Origin: Campylobacter cuniculorum DSM 23162 = LMG 24588
GTDB taxonomy: Bacteria; Campylobacterota; Campylobacteria; Campylobacterales; Campylobacteraceae
DNA: 64,000 nucleotides
NCBI RefSeq assembly: GCF_002104335.1
Contig: NZ_CP020867.1
Location: 744,001 to 808,000 of the forward strand
Reading direction: 5' to 3'
The position numbers and the translations under genes are program-made. How positions within the stretch are numbered: the stretch's first letter is position 1; the number at the start of each line of letters is the position of its first letter. Below are positions 55,678-63,542 of this stretch, piece after piece. The notes beneath the pieces are model-generated. The model searched no databases. It saw only the letters and a list, made by a program, of their open reading frames with translations, and was not told the DNA's origin.

Positions 55678-56730
55678 ATGACTTATGATTTGATAAAACC
55701 TTTGCTTTTTAGACTTGAAGCTGAAAAGGCTCATTGTTTGGTTGAATTTTCTTTAAGGACTTTAAATATACTTTTACCGGGTGCTTTAAGCTTTTTAGCC
55801 CATCGATATATTGTCAATGATGAGAGTTTAAAGCAAAATTTACTAGGACTTCAATTTTATAATCCCATAGGTCTTGCAGGAGGTTTTGATAAAAATGCGA
55901 CAATGATTAAGCCATTGAGTGCTTTAGGTTTTGGTTTTTTGGAATTTGGAACCTTTACACCAAAGGCTCAAAAGGGTAATGAAAAGCCTAGATTGTTTCG
56001 TTTAAGCCGACAAGAAAGTCTGCAAAATGCTATGGGTTTTAATAATCAAGGCAGTGATAAAATCACTTCAAGACTCTCTCAAATTTATCCTTTTGTCTTG
56101 CCTTTAGGTGCAAATATCGGTAAAAACGCCTTGAGTGAAGAGGCTTTAGAGGATTATCTTTATTTGTTAAGAAATTTTAAGGATTTGTGTGATTATTTTA
56201 CTATCAATATTTCTTCACCAAATACTAAAAATTTAAGGGATTTGCAAAATGCAGAATTTTTAAGTACTTTGCTTGAAGAAGCCTTAAAAATTACTTCAAA
56301 GCCGATTTTGATTAAAATTGCACCCGATATGAAAATCAAATATGCTTTAGAGCTTTGCGAAAATGCTATAAACAAAGGTGCTAAAGGTTTTATCATCGCA
56401 AATACAAGCACGGATTATTCTTTGCTTGATAATCAACGCACTTTTGGGGGGATTAGCGGTAAGCTTATCACTCAAAAAAATGGAATCTTTTTTGAAAAAC
56501 TTGCTAAGGAGCTTTTTGGAAAAGCGATTTTGATTGCAAGTGGAGGGGTTGATAGTGCTGAAATTGCGTATGAACGTATTAAAAAGGGTGCTAATTTGGT
56601 TCAAATTTACACAGCCCTTGTTTTTAAAGGTCCATCTTTGATTAAAACTATCAATGAAAAATTAAGCCTTTTACTCAAAGAAGATGGTTTTGTAAATATT
56701 TGTGAAGCAGTGGGAGCGGATTTAAAATGA
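55678..56730 (+). CDS. pyrD: Dihydroorotate dehydrogenase (quinone), class 2
   Basis: Oxidises dihydroorotate to orotate, passing electrons to quinone at the inner membrane. The start is taken at 55678 (AAGGAAAAAAG upstream). The 350 residues include the N-terminal membrane-associating helix, GLQFYNPIGLAGGFDKNA, LGANIGKNA, FTINISSPNTKNLRDLQ and ISGKLITQ, class 2 signatures. Overlaps the protease gene by four bases. Confidence 0.95.
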   Translation: MTYDLIKPLLFRLEAEKAHCLVEFSLRTLNILLPGALSFLAHRYIVNDESLKQNLLGLQFYNPIGLAGGFDKNATMIKPLSALGFGFLEFGTFTPKAQKGNEKPRLFRLSRQESLQNAMGFNNQGSDKITSRLSQIYPFVLPLGANIGKNALSEEALEDYLYLLRNFKDLCDYFTINISSPNTKNLRDLQNAEFLSTLLEEALKITSKPILIKIAPDMKIKYALELCENAINKGAKGFIIANTSTDYSLLDNQRTFGGISGKLITQKNGIFFEKLAKELFGKAILIASGGVDSAEIAYERIKKGANLVQIYTALVFKGPSLIKTINEKLSLLLKEDGFVNICEAVGADLK

Positions 56731-57968
56731 TACATTATGAAAAAACAATTCTTAAAAACAAACTCGAGGTTTATAGCTTTGCTGTCAATAAAAACAGCAA
56801 GGTCATTAGCGTAGATATTTTTTATAAGGTCGGTTCAAGAAATGAAACTATGGGAAAAAGCGGGATAGCTCATATGCTTGAACATCTTAATTTCAAAAGC
56901 ACAAAAAACCTTAGGGCAGGTGAATTTGATGAGATTGTCAAGGGCTTTGGAGGAGTGGATAATGCAAGTACCGGTTTTGATTATACGCATTATTATATCA
57001 AATGTGCTCAGCAGCATTTAGATAAAGCTTTGGGGCTTTTTGCTGAACTTATGAGTCATTTGAGCCTAAAAGATGAGGAATTTCAACCTGAAAGAAAGGT
57101 TGTTTTAGAAGAAAGACGATGGAGAACTGATAACAATCCTTTAGGATATTTATATTTTAGACTTTTTAATCACGCTTTTATCCACCACCCCTATCATTGG
57201 ACTCCGATTGGTTTTTTAAAGGATATTGAAAATTGGAGCATTGAGGACATTAAAGATTTTCATCAAACCTTTTATCAACCTAAAAATGCCATTTTAGTTG
57301 TGAGCGGGGACATTGAGAGTGAAGAAGTTTTTGAGTGTGCAAAAAAGCATTTTGAAAAGATTAAAAACCGCAAATCCATTCCAAAAATTCACACTAAAGA
57401 GCCTAAACAAGATGGGGCAAAGAGAGTGGAGCTTAAAAAAAATTCGGACACCGAACTTTTAGCTTTAGCCTTTAAAATTCCAAATTATAAACACAAGGAT
57501 ATTCCAGCTCTTAATGTTTTAGCCGAGCTTTTAGGAAATGGAAAAAGCTCTTTAATCAGCGAAATTTTAGTCGATAAACTCAATCTTGTCAATGATTATT
57601 ATTCTTTTGTCAATGATAGCATTGATGAAAATTTATTTATTTTTATCTGCAATTGCAATCCTCAAATCAAGGCTGAAATGGTCGAAAAAGAATTGCTTAA
57701 AATTTTAACCTCTCTCAAGCAAGGTAAAATTTCAAACAAAGCCTTGCAAAAAGTGAAAAATAATATAAAAAGTGATTTTATTTTTTCTCTAAATACCGCA
57801 AGTGCTGTTTCTAATACCTATGGTTCTTTCCTTGCAAGAGGAGATTTAAAACCGCTTTTAAATTATGAAAAAGATACGCAGAATTTGCAAATTAAAGATT
57901 TAATAAGATGTGCAAATGAATATTTTGTGAAAGAAAATTCCACAACTATAATTTTAAGAAAGGATTAA
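56727..57968 (+). CDS. M16-family zinc protease
   Basis: A 413-residue insulinase/PqqL-type peptidase. The inverted zinc motif HxxEH is present as H49-MLE-H53 in GIAHMLEHLNFKST, and VVLEERRWRTDNNP supplies the downstream glutamate. There is no clear signal peptide, suggesting a cytoplasmic or membrane-associated enzyme. Corresponds to Cj0805. Lies between pyrD (overlap) and dapA (three-base gap). Confidence 0.9.
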   Translation: MIHYEKTILKNKLEVYSFAVNKNSKVISVDIFYKVGSRNETMGKSGIAHMLEHLNFKSTKNLRAGEFDEIVKGFGGVDNASTGFDYTHYYIKCAQQHLDKALGLFAELMSHLSLKDEEFQPERKVVLEERRWRTDNNPLGYLYFRLFNHAFIHHPYHWTPIGFLKDIENWSIEDIKDFHQTFYQPKNAILVVSGDIESEEVFECAKKHFEKIKNRKSIPKIHTKEPKQDGAKRVELKKNSDTELLALAFKIPNYKHKDIPALNVLAELLGNGKSSLISEILVDKLNLVNDYYSFVNDSIDENLFIFICNCNPQIKAEMVEKELLKILTSLKQGKISNKALQKVKNNIKSDFIFSLNTASAVSNTYGSFLARGDLKPLLNYEKDTQNLQIKDLIRCANEYFVKENSTTIILRKD

Positions 57969-57971
57969 GAT

Positions 57972-58868
57972 ATGGATAAGAATGTCATTATCGGTGCTAT
58001 GACAGCACTTATAACCCCTTTTAAGAATGGCAAACTTGACGAGCAAACTTATATCAAGCTCATTCAAAGACAAATTGCCCATGGTATTGATGCGGTTATT
58101 CCTGTCGGAACAACGGGTGAAAGTGCAACTTTAACGCATAATGAACATAAAACTTGCATAGAACTTGCCGTGCAAACTTGTAAAAATACAAAGGTTAAGG
58201 TTTTAGCAGGAGCTGGGAGCAATGCAACTCATGAGGCAGAGGATTTAGCAAAATTTGCACAAGAGCAAGGAGCTGATGGAATTTTAAGCGTAACGCCTTA
58301 TTACAACAAACCCACTCAAACAGGACTTTTTGAACATTATAAGGCTATTGCAAAGAGTGTGGATATTCCGGTGCTTTTGTATAATGTTCCGAGCAGGACA
58401 GCTTGTGAAATTGCTACAAATACAGCAATTAAGCTTTTTAGGGAGTGTGAAAATATTTATGGGATTAAAGAAGCGAGTGGAAGTATAGATAAATGTGTGG
58501 ATTTACTTGCAAATGAGCCTAGAATGATTGTCATTAGCGGAGATGATGCGATTAATTATCCTATACTTTCAAATGGTGGCAAGGGCGTTATTTCTGTAAC
58601 TTCAAATTTATTGCCCGATAAAATCAGCCTTTTAACGCATCAAGCTATGGAAGAAAATTTTAAAGAGGCGAAAAAAATCAATGACGCACTTTATCAAATC
58701 AATAAAATTTTATTTTGTGAAAGCAATCCAATCCCTATAAAAACAGCAATGTATATCGCAGGACTCATTGAAAAATTAGAATTAAGGCTTCCGCTTTGTC
58801 CTCCAAGTAAAGAAAATTTTGATAAAATTGAACAAACAATGAAAAAATATGAAATAAAAGGATTTTAA
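57972..58868 (+). CDS. dapA: 4-hydroxy-tetrahydrodipicolinate synthase
   Basis: Condenses pyruvate with aspartate semialdehyde, the first step towards diaminopimelate and lysine. It has 298 residues. Schiff-base lysine K166 is in YGIKEASGS, Tyr137 in LLYNVPSRT, and [11 protein letters not shown] is the substrate loop. Overlaps the reductase gene at the stop (TAATG). Confidence 0.96.
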   Translation: MDKNVIIGAMTALITPFKNGKLDEQTYIKLIQRQIAHGIDAVIPVGTTGESATLTHNEHKTCIELAVQTCKNTKVKVLAGAGSNATHEAEDLAKFAQEQGADGILSVTPYYNKPTQTGLFEHYKAIAKSVDIPVLLYNVPSRTACEIATNTAIKLFRECENIYGIKEASGSIDKCVDLLANEPRMIVISGDDAINYPILSNGGKGVISVTSNLLPDKISLLTHQAMEENFKEAKKINDALYQINKILFCESNPIPIKTAMYIAGLIEKLELRLPLCPPSKENFDKIEQTMKKYEIKGF

Positions 58869-59647
58869 TGAAGAGTGAATTTCAAGGAAAAACTTTAGTC
58901 ATTAGTGGCGGGACTCGTGGTATAGGAAAGGCTATTGTTTATGAATTTGCTAAAGAGGGTGTGAATATAGCTTTTACTTATAATTCTAATGAAAATTTGG
59001 CTAAAGAAATTGTCGAGGATTTAGAAAACAAATACCAAATTAAAGCAAGGGCTTATGAATTTAATATCTTAGAACCAGAAACCTACAAAGAGCTTTTTGA
59101 AAAAATTGATAGGGATTTTGAACGTATAGATTATTTTATTTCTAATGCGATTATTTCGGGAAGAGCTGTCGTGGGCGGTTATACTAAATTTATGAAATTA
59201 AAACCTAAGGGCATTAATAATATCTTTACCGCAACCGTCAATGCTTTTGTCGTAGGGGCTCAAGAAGCTGCAAAAAGAATGGAGAGGATAGGGGGTGGAA
59301 GTATTATTTCTATCTCATCAACAGGAAATTTAGTCTATATAGAAAATTATGCAGGACATGGCACGGCAAAAGCAGCCGTTGAAACTATGGTAAGATATGC
59401 GGCTACCGAGCTTGGTGAAAAAAATATACGCGTTAATGTTGTCAGCGGAGGCCCTATTGAAACTGATGCTTTAAGAGCTTTTACAAATTATGAAATGGTT
59501 AAAAATGCTACAATCGAGCTTAGTCCTTTAAATCGTATGGGACAGCCCGAAGATTTAGCTGGTGCTTGTCTTTTTCTGTGTTCTTCAAAGGCTGGTTGGG
59601 TAACAGGACATAGTTTTATCATTGATGGTGGAACAACTTTTAAGTAA
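58868..59647 (+). CDS. SDR-family reductase resembling enoyl-ACP reductase FabL
   Basis: A 259-residue short-chain dehydrogenase. The NADP-binding loop is ISGGTRGIGKAIV. The catalytic site is Y161-x6-K168 (NYAGHGTAKAA), the spacing of enoyl-ACP reductases FabI/FabL, and not the usual Y-x3-K. SNAIISGRAVVGGYTKFM and ENYAGHGTAKAAVETMVRY closely resemble Bacillus FabL. It may be a second enoyl-ACP reductase; C. jejuni has the equivalent Cj0807 beside dapA and a separate fabI. Substrate is inferred, not shown. Confidence 0.75.
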   Translation: MKSEFQGKTLVISGGTRGIGKAIVYEFAKEGVNIAFTYNSNENLAKEIVEDLENKYQIKARAYEFNILEPETYKELFEKIDRDFERIDYFISNAIISGRAVVGGYTKFMKLKPKGINNIFTATVNAFVVGAQEAAKRMERIGGGSIISISSTGNLVYIENYAGHGTAKAAVETMVRYAATELGEKNIRVNVVSGGPIETDALRAFTNYEMVKNATIELSPLNRMGQPEDLAGACLFLCSSKAGWVTGHSFIIDGGTTFK

Positions 59648-60149
59648 AATTGCGAAAGAAAATTTTGAATAAAATGTATTTTAAGGTAAATGATAATTTA
59701 TATTTTTAAAAGAAGTGATAAAATCGCGTTTATTTGAGTTTAAAAATTTATTTTTGTAAAAAATGCTTAGTGTAAATTTTAGGAAAAATAAGAGTTTTTT
59801 ATTAAAAATTTGAAAAATTGCTGTGTTTTGCAAAAAGCGATTTTATCAAGATTTTTTAACTAATTTTATTTGGAGTAATTCAGTCTAAATTTAAACTTTT
59901 AAAACAAAAAATTAAGCAAAAAGGGGATTGTAAATTTTTATTGATTGTTTGCAAAATAGTCTTTTAATTATAAAATTTAAGAATAAATGAATTTTTCATT
60001 TTACTTTTAAAGATATTATAAAGTAATTTTTTATTTCAAAATTAAATCTTATTTTTTTAAGAAGTGATTTAAAATATCCCCCTAAGGGGCTTCTCAAATC
60101 TTTTTCTTTGTGTTAAAATACAAAAAAATTCTTAAGAAAAGGAGAAAAA
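59648..60149. other. Intergenic gap with inverted TGATAAAATCGC repeats
   Basis: About 500 AT-rich bases. TGATAAAATCGC (59716-59727) and its exact inverse GCGATTTTATCA (59837-59848) bracket ~110 bases. A short CCCC/GGGG hairpin near 60078-60089 precedes a T-rich run (60101-60109). A GTTAAAAT-type -10 (near 60112) and an AAGGAG ribosome site lead into the next gene. No ORF is supported. Confidence 0.4.
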
Positions 60150-60518
60150 ATGGCGTGTTTTACAGCGGCTATTGCAGAACTTGCTGTTGTGGCGGTGATT
60201 AAAAAAAGAGTGGAGAAGAAAGAAAAACTTATGGGCGTTAAAGAAGGTAAAATTGCTTTAAGTGTAAAACTTTCTTGGCTCATGAATTTGCTTTGGGGTG
60301 GAATTTTTTTACTCGCAATCGAACATATTTGGCACGGAGAAATCGTTCCTTGGTTTCCTTTCTTAACTGCTATGCAAAATCCTCAAGATACAAAGATGAT
60401 GTTAGAAGAAATTCTAACTATAGGCGGTTGTATTGATTTATTTATCCCTTTTGTATGGTTTATAGCTTGTGTTTTCATAGATAAAATGACATTCCATAAA
60501 GGCTTAAAATGTGCCTAA
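60150..60518 (+). CDS. Small conserved membrane protein, unknown function (A)
   Basis: A 122-residue protein with three hydrophobic segments (roughly 2-18, 42-58, 92-112). The stretch EHIWHGEIVPWFPFLTAMQNP is strikingly like a motif I recall from unannotated small membrane proteins of clostridia and methanogens. Strong AAGGAG ribosome site. Its stop overlaps the next small membrane gene by ten bases, so the two are translationally coupled and probably form a complex. Confidence 0.8.
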   Translation: MACFTAAIAELAVVAVIKKRVEKKEKLMGVKEGKIALSVKLSWLMNLLWGGIFLLAIEHIWHGEIVPWFPFLTAMQNPQDTKMMLEEILTIGGCIDLFIPFVWFIACVFIDKMTFHKGLKCA

Positions 60519-60805
60519 TACTTACCTGCTTTGCGGCTGTGGCAGCTTCTATTTTATGGTATTTTAAAGATGAGAAAAATCTTTATAAACTCGGCACACT
60601 TGCTCTTATGTATTGGGGAGCTTGTTTGATGTGGTTTGTGGATTGTTTTTTTGCTTTGATGCAAGAGGAGGCTTTTTTGGATTTAAGTCTTAATGATACC
60701 TTACTTGGAATTTTAATCATACTTTGTGGTGTGTTAATGTGGTTTGCAATTCTCATCTATAATGATCCCAGAAAGGTTTTAAATCACAAAAAAAATTTCG
60801 CTTAA
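60509..60805 (+). CDS. Small conserved membrane protein, unknown function (B)
   Basis: A 98-residue protein with three hydrophobic segments (about 1-18, 28-50, 64-85) and a short basic tail. The middle MYWGACLMWFVDCFFA is Trp/Cys-rich. I recognise no family. It overlaps the start of its partner's stop region and the pair is closed by a hairpin. Confidence 0.75.
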   Translation: MCLILTCFAAVAASILWYFKDEKNLYKLGTLALMYWGACLMWFVDCFFALMQEEAFLDLSLNDTLLGILIILCGVLMWFAILIYNDPRKVLNHKKNFA

Positions 60806-60808
60806 ATC

Positions 60809-60839
60809 AAACTTCAAGGTCAATCATACCTTGAGGTTT
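60809..60839. terminator. Hairpin between convergent genes
   Basis: Arms AAACTTCAAGGT (60809-60820) and ACCTTGAGGTTT (60828-60839) pair over 12 bp (one G-T) around a 7-base loop, just after the small membrane pair and before the convergent membrane gene. Confidence 0.65.
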
Positions 60840-60844
60840 AAAAT

Positions 60845-61156
60845 TCATTCAAGTTTGAGTTTCCAGCCTAAAATTGCACATAAGAGTGAAAATGCAAGAA
60901 TGAGATTAAAATACAATTCCCCAAATCCCACAAGACTTATAGAACTTGTGCTGTATAAAAATCCTCCCATAGCACTATACATACAAATAAGGCTTAAACT
61001 TCCACTTTCAGCCATTTTTTTACAGGGACAAATTCTATAAATTTTTTTTTCATTTAAAGAAGGATTTTTTCCGCTTTTTTTTCTTAGCATTAATCCTAAA
61101 AACGAAAAGGCATTTAAAAAAATCAAATAATAAAGCAAAAATTTATTTAAACTCAA
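60845..61156 (-). CDS. Small membrane protein, DUF1294-like
   Basis: A TTG start with AAGGAA six bases upstream gives 103 residues with three hydrophobic segments. The layout (N-terminal membrane helix with L-N-x-x-S-F, a basic cytoplasmic linker with YRICPCKKMAESGSLSLICM, then YSAMGGFLYS) resembles the DUF1294 family, though its usual DK and RIPE residues are degenerate. It lies nine bases after the MBL gene and is likely cotranscribed with it. Confidence 0.6.
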   Translation of the reverse strand: MSLNKFLLYYLIFLNAFSFLGLMLRKKSGKNPSLNEKKIYRICPCKKMAESGSLSLICMYSAMGGFLYSTSSISLVGFGELYFNLILAFSLLCAILGWKLKLE

Positions 61157-61165
61157 TCAACTTCC

Positions 61166-61762
61166 TTAAAAATATCTCAACCAACTCGGCAAGTGTTTTT
61201 GCTCTTCTTTTAAAGAAGTTTCTCCGCCATGTCCGGGAAAAAGACGATAATCTTCTTTATAAGTCATAATTTTTTCTAAACTTTGTTTCATTAAATTCGC
61301 ATCTGAATAAGGCAAATCCCATCTTCCTATGCTTTTAAAAAATAAAAAATCCCCGCTAAACATTAAATTTTCACCTACAAATTCTATCATCGTACAACCG
61401 GGTGTATGTCCGGGAAGAAAATGAAATTTAAATTTCAATCCAAAAAGCTCGATTTCATTTTCATTATCAATTAAAAAATCCGCCTTATGTTTTTCAAAAC
61501 CTTGATTATATGGGTCTTGAAGGAAAAATTCATCATTTTTATGGATATAAATAGGAATATTAAATTCACTTCTAATTTTAGCATTATCCCATACATGATC
61601 AAAATGTCCATGAGTGTTGAGTATGGCTAAGGGTTTTTTAACATGAAGTTTGACAAAATCGTAAGCATTCACACCCGGATCTATGATAAATTCACCTTTA
61701 TGTGTATTTAAAATATAACAATTTGTTTCATACGCCCCGCAAGCTTGTTTTAAAATTTGCAT
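61166..61762 (-). CDS. Metallo-beta-lactamase-fold hydrolase (glyoxalase II-like)
   Basis: A 198-residue enzyme. The zinc motif THGHFDHVWD (HxHxDH), LPGHTPGCTMIEF, FSGDFLFFKSIGRWDLP and LFPGHGGETSL supply the metal ligands in glyoxalase II order. It probably hydrolyses a thioester or acts on a persulfide; the C-terminal glutathione-binding domain of GloB is absent. AAGGAT precedes the start. Corresponds to Cj0809c. Confidence 0.88.
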   Translation of the reverse strand: MQILKQACGAYETNCYILNTHKGEFIIDPGVNAYDFVKLHVKKPLAILNTHGHFDHVWDNAKIRSEFNIPIYIHKNDEFFLQDPYNQGFEKHKADFLIDNENEIELFGLKFKFHFLPGHTPGCTMIEFVGENLMFSGDFLFFKSIGRWDLPYSDANLMKQSLEKIMTYKEDYRLFPGHGGETSLKEEQKHLPSWLRYF

Positions 61763-61844
61763 TTATATCCTTAAATTTTTTCGTTATTATATATTTTTTT
61801 GTTAAATTTTTTAAACTTTAATTTTCATATAGCTAAAATTTTAT

Positions 61845-61850
61845 TATAAT
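61845..61850 (+). promoter_or_regulatory. Putative -10 of the nadE operon
   Basis: TATAAT 26 bases before the nadE ATG in the divergent gap with the MBL gene. Confidence 0.45.
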
Positions 61851-61875
61851 TTCAAAAATAAGCACAAGGGTCAAT

Positions 61876-62628
61876 ATGGATTATGAAAAAATTTTAGAAA
61901 TTACGTGCAATTTTATCAAGCAAAAGGTTAAAGATGCAAGAGCAGAAGGTGTGGTTTTAGGACTAAGCGGAGGGATTGATTCAGCACTTGTGGCTCATCT
62001 TTGTAAAAAAGCTTTAAAGGATAAAATTTTTGCCCTTTTAATGCCTAGTTCTTCATCAAACAAAGACAATCTCAAAGATGCTTTAGAGCTTTGTGAAGAG
62101 CTTAAAATCGCATACAAAATTCTATCCATACAAGAAATTTTAACTTCTTTTTTAGAAAGATGCGAACAAGCGGACAAGATACGCATTGGCAATCTTTCTG
62201 CTCGAATTCGTATGGCTTTGCTCTATGATTTTTCTATGTTAAAAAATTTTTTAGTCATCGGCACTTCAAATAAAAGTGAATTACTCTTAGGTTATGGCAC
62301 GATTTATGGCGATTTAGCCTGTGCTTTTAATCCTATAGGGGACTTGTATAAGAGTGAAATTTATGAATTCGCTCGCTTCTTAAAACTCAATGAAAAATTC
62401 ATTCAAAAATCTCCTTCAGCAGATTTGTGGGAGGGACAGAGTGATGAATCGGACTTAGGTTTTTCTTATGATGCGATTGATAAGGGTTTACAAGCCTTAG
62501 AAAAAAATGATAAAGAAGAGCTTTTAAAACTTGATAAAAAGTTGATTCAAATGCTTAAAGAAAGAAGTTTAAAAAATGCTTTTAAAAGAAAAATGCCTGA
62601 AATTTTATCGCTTAAGAATTTTCAATGA
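61876..62628 (+). CDS. nadE: NAD synthetase (ammonia-dependent)
   Basis: Amidates nicotinate adenine dinucleotide to NAD. The 250 residues lack a glutaminase domain, so it uses ammonia. The PP-loop LGLSGGIDSALVAH, GTSNKSELLLGYGTIYGD and SPSADLWEGQSDESDLG are diagnostic. Overlaps lpxK by four bases. Confidence 0.96.
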   Translation: MDYEKILEITCNFIKQKVKDARAEGVVLGLSGGIDSALVAHLCKKALKDKIFALLMPSSSSNKDNLKDALELCEELKIAYKILSIQEILTSFLERCEQADKIRIGNLSARIRMALLYDFSMLKNFLVIGTSNKSELLLGYGTIYGDLACAFNPIGDLYKSEIYEFARFLKLNEKFIQKSPSADLWEGQSDESDLGFSYDAIDKGLQALEKNDKEELLKLDKKLIQMLKERSLKNAFKRKMPEILSLKNFQ

Positions 62629-63542
62629 CTTGGCTTGATTGTTATTTTTTTAAACCTAATCTTTTTCAAAAAATTCTTGCTTTCTTACTCTTGCCTTTGA
62701 GTTTGGTTTATGTTGTATTTGCAATTTTAAATTTTCATTTGAGAAAAAAAGTGGATTTTCAAAAACCTATCATTAGCGTTGGAAATTTGAGTTTTGGTGG
62801 AAATAGTAAAACCCCTTTTTGTAAGGCTGTGGCAAAGGAATTTGAGGGAAGTTTTATTGTGCTTAGGGGTTATAAAAGAAAAAGTAAGGGTTTAGTCATT
62901 GTAAAAAATGATACAAAAATTCTATGCAGCGTCAAAGAAAGTGGAGATGAGGCGATGGAATATGCTTATGAGGAGCATATAAAGGGCGTGATTGTCAGTA
63001 AAAACAGAGAACTTGGAATCACAAAAGCCTTTGAGCTTGGGGCTAAGATTGTGATTTTAGACGATGCTTTTTCTAAATTTCATATTAAAAAATTTGATAT
63101 TTTGCTTCAGAGTCAAGTCAAGCCTTATTTTAATTTTGTTTTACCAAGCGGTGCTTATCGTTTGCCAAAATTTTATGAAAAAAAGGCAAATTTGATTGCA
63201 GAAGAGGGACGAGATTTTTACACTCATTCTTTTACGAAAGAAAATCCTAATGCCATTCTCGTAACAGCCATTGCAAAGCCTTTTCGTCTGTATGAGCATT
63301 TTATCAAGGCAAGGGCTTGTTATTTTTTTTCTGATCATTATGAATTTAAAAAAGAAGAATTACAAGCTTTGCTTCAAAAGCATAATTGTGATACACTTAT
63401 GCTTACTTTTAAGGATTTTGTAAAAATTAAAGATTTTGGTTTTAAATGTCAAGTGATAGAACTTCATATCGAGCTTAAGGAGCATTTAAAACAAGAATTA
63501 AGAAAATATATAGGGAGTTTTTATGCTTTTAGTGGAAAGTAG
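62625..63542 (+). CDS. lpxK: Tetraacyldisaccharide 4'-kinase
   Basis: Phosphorylates the lipid A disaccharide precursor at 4'. It has 305 residues with an N-terminal membrane-associating helix (~15-38) and an ATP loop SVGNLSFGGNSKTPF (51-65; NSKT replaces the usual TGKT). VILDDAFSKFHIKK holds the metal-binding aspartates where most family members have DDGFQH. Overlaps thrC by 20 bases. Confidence 0.9.
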   Translation: MTWLDCYFFKPNLFQKILAFLLLPLSLVYVVFAILNFHLRKKVDFQKPIISVGNLSFGGNSKTPFCKAVAKEFEGSFIVLRGYKRKSKGLVIVKNDTKILCSVKESGDEAMEYAYEEHIKGVIVSKNRELGITKAFELGAKIVILDDAFSKFHIKKFDILLQSQVKPYFNFVLPSGAYRLPKFYEKKANLIAEEGRDFYTHSFTKENPNAILVTAIAKPFRLYEHFIKARACYFFSDHYEFKKEELQALLQKHNCDTLMLTFKDFVKIKDFGFKCQVIELHIELKEHLKQELRKYIGSFYAFSGK

